In this document: piece after piece, positions 57,332 to 64,000 of the stretch | Position numbering within the stretch: position 1 is the first letter of the stretch | Layout of the letters: each line of letters opens with the position of its first letter | Source: Pseudofabraea citricarpa | Taxonomy: Eukaryota; Ascomycota; Leotiomycetes; Helotiales; Dermateaceae | Direction of reading: 5' to 3' | Assembly: GCA_029641185.1 (NCBI GenBank) | Contig: JAPWGK010000002.1 | Span: 3,224,001-3,288,000 of the forward strand | Length of the DNA: 64,000 nucleotides | Made by a program: the position numbers and the translations under genes | The notes under the pieces: generated by a model | What the model saw: only the letters and a program-made list of their open reading frames with translations | Told to the model about the DNA's origin: nothing | Databases searched by the model: none

Positions 57332-58235
57332 AAGTCTGTGGCGTTAGTGTTAAAGAGCTTGAAAGGGACAGGTTTGTAGTATGATTCATGATAACTGGCT
57401 TAGAATGCCTATAAATTCAAATATTCTCACGATTGAAAAGCAGCATGAAGTTTTGTCTTGACATATAATATCACCCCGCCACCCTTCGAAGTAATCTATA
57501 TTACAACATTTCCTTATGGCCCCGTTCCCTAGACAATTTCAAAAAATGTTATACTTTAAAGCAGGGTTACTCAAATGCTTATAATTACCCAGATGGATAT
57601 AGTCACTGAGTGCCGTTATGAAGTCGGTCTATAAGTGTTCGAAGAATTACATACCTAGCCAGTGCCGAATCTGACAGACGAGAACCTCAAAGCCTGACAA
57701 CAGGAGTAAGGTTGACAACGAAACAGAAATATCACTGGAATATATGTATGAGGAAGACAACTGGCGTGAAGTCGCGCCTGGCTTACCCACACTTCTTTCT
57801 CTTTTTGGTATTGTGACTTTGCTACTAAAGCTATTATGCTGAAATAGGTATAATTGGTCAAAGCTATATACTTACTCAAACCCATATAATTGCTTAACAG
57901 CACATAGTTATTCAAAATCTTACTTTGATAAATAAATATAATTGTTTGAAAGTATATAATTATCATAGGGCCGGAAGTTGTAAAAGTACAAAGCAACTAA
58001 CTGTACGACTGACGAAGAAGCACCCACGGCAATTCCCTTCCAAGGCGCACGGTTACCTACCTAGGTAGGTACTGTAGGTAGTTAGTGGCTTCGCGGCCGC
58101 TGATAGTGGTGCGTGCCTCTTATCGTAAAAACCTTAAATTTCGCTCAGACTAAATCTTGAAGAAATTCCTCTGAACCAATTCGCAACGAACAAACACCCC
58201 CACAAGCTAGGGAGACATCTACAACACTCACCAAA
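57332..58235. other. Intergenic region between pyruvate carboxylase and UTP23
   Basis: About 900 bases. It is AT-rich at 57560-57960 with repeated ATATAATTG-like words. An 18-bp perfect palindrome lies at 58054-58071, about 165 bases before the UTP23 start. No gene seen. Confidence 0.5.
58054..58071. repeat. 18-bp perfect palindrome TACCTACCTAGGTAGGTA
   Basis: The sequence equals its own reverse complement. It is built from CCTA/TAGG units like other intergenic tracts in this window. Confidence 0.9.
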
Positions 58236-59275
58236 ATGAGAGGGAAACGTTCAAAGCAGTATCGCAAGCTCATGCAGCAGTATGGACTGGCGTTTGGCTT
58301 TCGCGAACCTTACCAAGTTCTGGGTAAGCTCTTTTTCAAGTGTAATATGGCCTAGTCAGATACTAACGGTACCAGTCGATGCAGATATCATCAAGGCTGC
58401 CGATCGATTCAAAATGGACCTAGTTGGAGGTTTGGAACGGACACTTCATGGGCAAGTAAAACCATGTATGCAAGACCCCAATAAGATAATGAATGAGGGG
58501 ACTGGCTAACCATCATCTACCAGTAATTACACAATGTTGTATGCGACACCTCTACGCCGCATCTTCCGAACCTGGAATGTCCTTCGTCATAGATAAAGCA
58601 AAACTCTTTGAACGAAGACGATGTGGACATCGTCCCGAAGACTATGCGGAACCCCTCAGCGTAAAAGAATGCCTTGCGAGCGTCGTCGACCCGAAAGATA
58701 GCAAATCAAACAAGAACCGATACGTTGTCGCAAGTCAGGAAATCGATGTCCGGAAACACATGAGAGGTGTCATGGGTGTACCATTGGTTTATATCAACAG
58801 AAGCGTGATGATCATGGAGCCTATGGCCAGTGCTACTGCTGACACGAGAGACAAGGAGGAGAATGGGAAATTCAGGGACGGTTTAAAAAGCAGAGCAAGC
58901 GGGAGCCAAGGAATGAAGCGGAAAAGAGAGGACGATGGTGTCGAGGAGCCAACAAGCAAGACTAATCAACTGGCGCGCGAAGAGAAGGCAGCGCGAAAGA
59001 AGGCTAAATATGGATTATCAGTCAAGAAGAAGTCCAAGACAAAGGCAGAGAAGCAAGTGGGCGCAGCAGTGCCTCAGAAGTCGAATACCATTGCGGCCGA
59101 TGCTGCCGTGGATGGTGAAGCTGGAAATGGAAATCAAGAAGCGGCAGATGGTTCAGAAGCAAACACTAAGCGGAAACGTCGGAGAAAGCACAAAGCTGCT
59201 GGAGGTGATCCGGCTGCTGGAGGTGAGGATACGACAGAAATCAGCGGCGCGGGTGAGCAGGAGGACCTACCGTAG
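58236..59275 (+). CDS. UTP23: UTP23-type small-subunit processome protein (PIN-like)
   Basis: Nucleolar factor needed for early 18S pre-rRNA cleavage and for release of snR30 in yeast. Three exons (58236-58323, 58376-58465, 58524-59275) give 309 aa. The N-terminus MRGKRSKQYRKLMQQYGLAF and the following FREPYQVLVDADII are typical. The central domain is a PIN fold with a CCHC-type zinc site (TQCCMRHLY and RRRCGHR). KNRYVVASQEIDVRKHMRG and GVPLVYINRSVMIMEP end the PIN part. In the Utp23 branch the PIN active site is degenerate, unlike Fcf1. The C-terminal ~130 residues are Lys/Arg-rich with several nuclear-localisation-like clusters (KRKRED, ARKKAKYG, KRKRRRKHK). Both introns have good consensus and the frame is continuous. 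Confidence 0.95.
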
Positions 59276-59893
59276 TCATGAAAGCGTAGCTGATGCAGGG
59301 AGTTTTAAGGAGCCCAAAAAGTCTGCTCATTCCTTGGGCCAGGACAACGATACCATCAAAATAAGTTCAATACTGTACGTACGTTCTTAAAGGAAAGTCA
59401 ATTATATGACCTGTGACCTGTGGCCTATGCAGCGTGACCCTTGCGAGAGAAGGGGATGTTGAAGACGGAGCAGTCTGGCACGTGAGGTGGATGCTCGTCT
59501 TTCCTCGCATTCCAAGAAGCAGCAGAGGATTAGCAGCAGGCCGCGTAGAGTTCACAAGACTCACTTAACCTTCTCGAAATCCAAACGGTCAATTGAGGGC
59601 GCGTCTTGCACGCCATGGCCAGATCCACACCACACCACCACACTAGCACAGTGATTCCTTAGCGCATGAGATATCCTTGTCAGGCATGGACTTTTATCAA
59701 CAAAGCGAAGTGTCTCCAGACCACCATTATTGGGTAACTGTTTCAGAATGCGTCCGCGAGAGACGAGATACCGTTGATTCTGCCCATTCGTGTACACACT
59801 GCGCTGCTCTGACCTGGATTCCACACTGAAGAGCATTCAGATGAGATTGCAAAGCACTTACAACGGTGGTGAACAAAGCAACGCAGAAGAAAT
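59276..59893. other. Intergenic region between UTP23 and DUF726 gene
   Basis: About 620 bases with the UTP23 3' flank and the promoter/leader of the next gene. No gene or clear repeat. Confidence 0.5.
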
Positions 59894-62800
59894 ATGCCGG
59901 TGAGCGTCGTCGAGACTGCCGACAAAGAACCCTTACAAACGGCTCCGATTAATGACCATGTCGCAAACGGGACCACGTCCTCGACCGAACCTCCAGCGCT
60001 CGATGACTTCGGATTGCCCATCAAGAAGGCCAAACCCCCAATGCCAATAGCTTACGAGGCTACCGACGCCGACGATGAGGCCGACGCCCATGCCCTCAAG
60101 GAGTCGGGGTCAGAGTCCAAGGCAATGAATGGGCATTTAGATGCTCCGCCTCCAGTGCAAAGCCCTGCCCCATTCACTGAGGTTCGACTCTCTTCAGATA
60201 ATGAGGATTCCGATGGGGACGACGAATTTAAAGATGCGCCGTCCACTCCGAATCCCGAACCTCAAATGCCGCAGAAACCGGCTACGCAAGCAAATCCGAC
60301 TAAGATCGAGCCGCAAGAAAATCCAGTGATAGCAACTGCAGGCTCGGGGATGGCAGATACACGAGAGGCTCGAGTTGAAATAAAGGAGGTTGAGGCTGGC
60401 GGAACAATGTCAAAAGGGCAAGATACGACTGAGCCGGCACAGAAAGCCGAACCTACACCAGCAGAATCCACGGTTAATGTTGAAAAACAAGATGGCCGAG
60501 AATCCCCTGTGGCGGTGCTGCACGATGTTAAGGATAATATGGTAGGTACGCAGAAGAACGGATCAGCCTCCAAGGGTCATACGCGGGAAGACAGTGCAAA
60601 GGTCCCGGCGATTTCAGAATGGTCACATCAGCAATTGACAAATAAGGACCAGAAGGAAGATAAACCCGAGGAAGATGAGTGGCAGGAAATGCCTGCCTTT
60701 GCACCCTACGACATATATGATGATGATAATAGGCTTATTGCTAGAGAAGCACAAGAATCTGACGACGAAGCCAATGCATATAGCGGATTAGGTGGGGCGG
60801 GAAAGGGTTATACTCGTGTTCAGCTTGATGAGGATGCTCAGTCTGCAACAAGTTTGGACGAGAATACACAATATCTTTTTAAAGATGTCAGTGGAACTGG
60901 CGCAGGAGAGATGGATGATGAGGAGCAGAGAGATGCGCTTTCCCAAATGCAGGCTACAAAGGATCTATTGACCGAAGGTCAGAGGATCGCATATGTCGGT
61001 ATGACTCGGCTTGTATTGTCAGCCATGTTGAAGGAAGCGGAATCAATTGAAGTTACGAGAGGAAGCAAGAAAGAGGTTCGGATGGCAGCGGAGGCTATGA
61101 AGATGTGGACCCAGAAGATGATGGTACGCTTGTATGCGCATATGGACATCAGTGCAGACGAACAGGTTATGGTTGAACAGTTGGCCGAACACGGAGTTGT
61201 TCCTACAGATCTGACCCCCGCTTTAATGCACAATGCTCGAGTTAAGAACCCTATGGCTGAGATGCCTCCATCATCCACGTCTCTAGCATCTCCCAGACCA
61301 CAATCCTCAGCTTCGACGGACATAAGCTCTAGACTATCATTATCGTCACCACGGCTATCTCAATTCTCCGAAGAAGACGAAGAGGCTGCACCAGTACCGC
61401 CACCGTACAAAGAACATGATGGAAATGATTTACCAGAAGTCCGAACACCTTCCCAGCTCCCCACTACGAAGAATATTGATATTGATCTGCGTTGGACCGT
61501 GCTCTGTGACCTGTTCCTGACACTCATCGCTGACTCCGTATACGATGCTCGATCACGCGTCCTCCTCGAAAAGGTTGGACAAAATATGGAAATTTCATGG
61601 CTTGAAATATGCCGTTTTGAGAAGAGGGTTACGGATGCCTTGGAAATGCAACAAGCAGCCGAGAAGGAGAATTGGAACGAGGACGAGCATAAAGAGAACC
61701 GTAGAAAGATGGCACTCAAGAAAAGATATATGATGATGGGTCTTGCCACTGTTGGTGGAAGTCTAGTCATTGGTCTTTCTGCAGGGCTGCTTGCCCCTGT
61801 CATTGGTGCCGGTCTTGCAGCTGGATTTACCACAATTGGGGTTGCCGGTACAAGTGGTTTTCTTGCTGGAACTGCTGGAGCTGCGATCATCACTTCAGGT
61901 GCTGCTGCATCTGGTGGCGTTATTGCCGTCAGAGCTGCAAATCGAAGAACCGGTGCTGTTAAGACGTTTGAGTACAGACCACTCCATAACAACAAACGGG
62001 TCAACTTGATTGTTACAGTCTCGGGTTGGATGACAGGAAAAGTCGATGATGTTCGCTTGCCATACAGTACTGTGGATCCCATAATGGGTGACATATACTC
62101 TGTCTTGTGGGAACCCGAGATGCTTCAAAGTATGGGAGATACAATCAATATCTTAGCAACAGAAGTAAGACCATTTTGGCTTGTGCTATGAAACTCCGCT
62201 GACTTCTCTAGGCTTTGACCCAAGGTCTACAACAAGTGCTTGGCAGTACACTTCTCATCGGTTTGATGGCCGCACTTCAACTGCCTGTTGTGCTTTCGAA
62301 GCTGGCTTACCTCATCGACAACCCATGGACTGTCTCGCTTGATCGTGCCAACGCTGCAGGCTTGATTCTTGCTGATTCTCTGATTGACCGAAATCTGGGA
62401 ACGCGACCTATCACGTTCGTGGGCTATTCCTTGGGCTCAAGAGTGATATTCTCCTGTCTCAAGGAACTTGCTCGGAAAGGGGCCTTCGGACTTGTGCAGA
62501 ATGTCTACCTGTTCGGCTCACCGGTCGTAGCTAAGAATGATGAGTACCTCAAAGCAAGATCAGTCGTTGCTGGAAGATTCGTGAATGGATATGCAAAGAA
62601 CGACTGGATTCTCGGTTATCTCTTCCGTCTCACTAGTGGTGGTATTAGTCGCGTTGCAGGCCTTGCACCTATACAAGGAATCTCAGGGCTTGAGAACATA
62701 GATGTCACAGAGTTTGTGCCAGGCCACATGGCCTATCGTACAGCAATGCCCCGATTGCTGAGGGAGGTTGGTTGGTCGGTTGAGAGCGATGAATTCAGCG

Positions 62801-63594
62801 AAATCGAAGATCCAGATCCTGAGAACCACCAAGGACGACAACGAGAGCTTATCAACGAGATCGAGGAAGCTCGAAAGGAATTCGAAAAGAAAGAGAAAGA
62901 AGGTAAAGGTAAATTTGGATTCTTTGGGCGAAAAAAGAAGACCGTGGTCGAGAAGAAAGAATGGGAGACCTACGAAGAATCCAAAGCAGGCATCTCTGCT
63001 CAAAAGACTGAAGACGGGCTCGGGAACAATCATGGTGTGCTTTTTGATGTTGATGCTATACGTGCTCAACTGGCCAACGAGGGCGAGGAGCTGGAGGTGA
63101 AAGAGCTTAAATCCACTCTACCCCCGATGAAGCTTGATCTTGCTGCAGCTGTCTCCAACCCAGCCGTCTCACCAAGGCTACCATTACGCGAGACTCAAAG
63201 CTATGGAGGTACCTCTCTCGGTGTTGAGGAACCGAGTCGATCCCGTTCCTTGTCACCAAGGCATTCATTCAGTGACCCTGCGAAGAAATCCTTCGATTCA
63301 AAGCCACTCCCAACTCCGATGTATGATGAGTACGAAGACGAGGTACAGATGACTTTTGATACAACGTATCATTCCCCAGCACGCTCTACTGCCTCCTTTA
63401 CATCGCCATCCCAAGCGGCACCACCCCCAGCAGAACCACTAGACAGGTCGATAAATGTTCAACGACCTGACCTGAAAAGCTCAAGTACAATGCCCGCGAC
63501 CTTGCCTACTATTAATCTTGACCACAACGCTTGGGCAGATGATGACGATGACGAATTTGGGAAAGAGAAAGAGATCCAGATGACTTTTGCATAA
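59894..63594 (+). CDS. DUF726 alpha/beta-hydrolase membrane protein (Mil1/TMCO4-like)
   Basis: Large DUF726 family protein, related to yeast Mil1 (YFL034W) and animal TMCO4. Two exons (59894-62164, 62212-63594) give 1217 aa. The N-terminal ~340 residues are acidic, disordered and species-variable. A helical block follows (LLTEGQRIAYVGMTRLVLSAM). A Gly/Ala-rich hydrophobic stretch at about 612-680 could form two or three membrane segments. The hydrolase part holds GYSLGSRV with the nucleophile Ser830 (G-x-S-x-G), then NVYLFGSPV, PGHMAYR and a conserved YRTAMPRLL end. The C-terminal ~270 residues are charged then Ser/Pro-rich with acidic patches. The single intron is 47 nt. Yeast Mil1 interacts with the AP-1 adaptor; whether this holds here, or whether the protein has lipase activity, is not shown. 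Confidence 0.91.
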
Positions 63595-64000
63595 GGGGGG
63601 GGGGACAGGGGGGAGGAAAGGCGAGAGGCTTTAATTCATGATGATTGAACGGGGTTTTAAGGGTACATATCACGACGAGGACCACGTTAGTTGGTTGTGC
63701 AGATACGATTTTTGATGGGATTGAGTTTGTTCCCGCGCCTTTTTATATTGATGCATGGTCTGCGGAGAACAGGGAGATGTGGGCGTTGGAAGATTGTTAA
63801 TGAAGAGACTCTATACAACTATATTTTGGGTCGAATGGCCTGCCAGATCTAGACTAGCAGACTAGCCGTCTACTTGAAGAAGTAATCGTCTGTCTCTAAC
63901 TAAGCCCCGTCTCACGTAGGACACTTTGTACTCTTCACGTACAACAATCTGCAGTGAGTCGCGTAGGCGAGATTCTATGCACCAGCTGACTTGTCCGTGT
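63595..64000. other. 3' flank at the right edge of the window
   Basis: About 400 bases after the DUF726 gene, beginning with a G-rich run (63595-63620). No gene start is visible before the edge. Confidence 0.5.

Noticed and set aside
61360..62094. 244-codon antisense ORF opposite the DUF726 gene
   Set aside because: Shadow of a real coding exon with strong family features on the plus strand.
1..64000. tRNA genes, CRISPR arrays, insertion sequences, terminal repeats
   Set aside because: I looked for A/B-box pairs, spaced direct repeats and terminal inverted or long terminal repeats by eye and saw none. A covariance-model or repeat-library search would be needed to exclude weak cases.

Overview
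The window comes from a filamentous ascomycete (Pezizomycotina). The genes have many short introns, mostly 45-70 nt, with GTRNGY donors, CTRAY-type branch sites and YAG acceptors. The gene set fits too: alternative oxidase, KAR9, a Zn2Cys6 regulator, a CBM1-bearing cellobiose dehydrogenase, a DHA2 transporter and UTP23. I cannot assign a class from sequence alone. I see no plasmid, phage, CRISPR array or intact transposon.

I support 19 protein-coding genes, and exon structures were rebuilt by hand. From left to right: mitochondrial alternative oxidase (466-1665, +), Caf120/Skg3-like PH protein (2132-6268, -), PTC7-type mitochondrial PP2C phosphatase (7774-9027, +), CCX/NCLX-type cation/calcium exchanger (10489-13820, +), ATF/CREB-type bZIP factor (14348-15721, -), Zn2Cys6 regulator (16990-19259, +), sulfotransferase-like membrane-anchored protein (19540-20181, -), cellobiose dehydrogenase (21522-24784, +), KAR9 (25761-28775, -), Ser-rich protein with a weak CH-like C-terminus (30684-32276, +), small single-pass membrane protein (32673-33299, +), GFA-fold protein (33902-34902, -), penta-EF-hand protein (37423-38516, -), ChaC gamma-glutamylcyclotransferase (39040-39901, +), DHA2 MFS transporter (41836-44061, +), clathrin heavy chain (44876-50552, +), pyruvate carboxylase (52685-57331, +), UTP23 (58236-59275, +) and a DUF726 alpha/beta-hydrolase (59894-63594, +).

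Most are housekeeping genes with no operon-like logic. The most accessory-looking block is about 14-25 kb: two divergent transcription factors, a degenerate sulfotransferase-like gene and a complete secreted cellobiose dehydrogenase. A functional link among them is only a guess. The 34.9-37.4 kb stretch is the largest one without a recognisable gene.

The most notable observations are very small exons (5 nt in the ChaC gene; 8 and 12 nt in pyruvate carboxylase), repeated skipping of the first AG after the branch site, a textbook SxIP motif in KAR9, a candidate PP1-docking motif in an otherwise unknown small membrane protein, and a recurrent TAGG/CCTA palindromic motif in intergenic DNA. I found no convincing previously undescribed multi-gene system.
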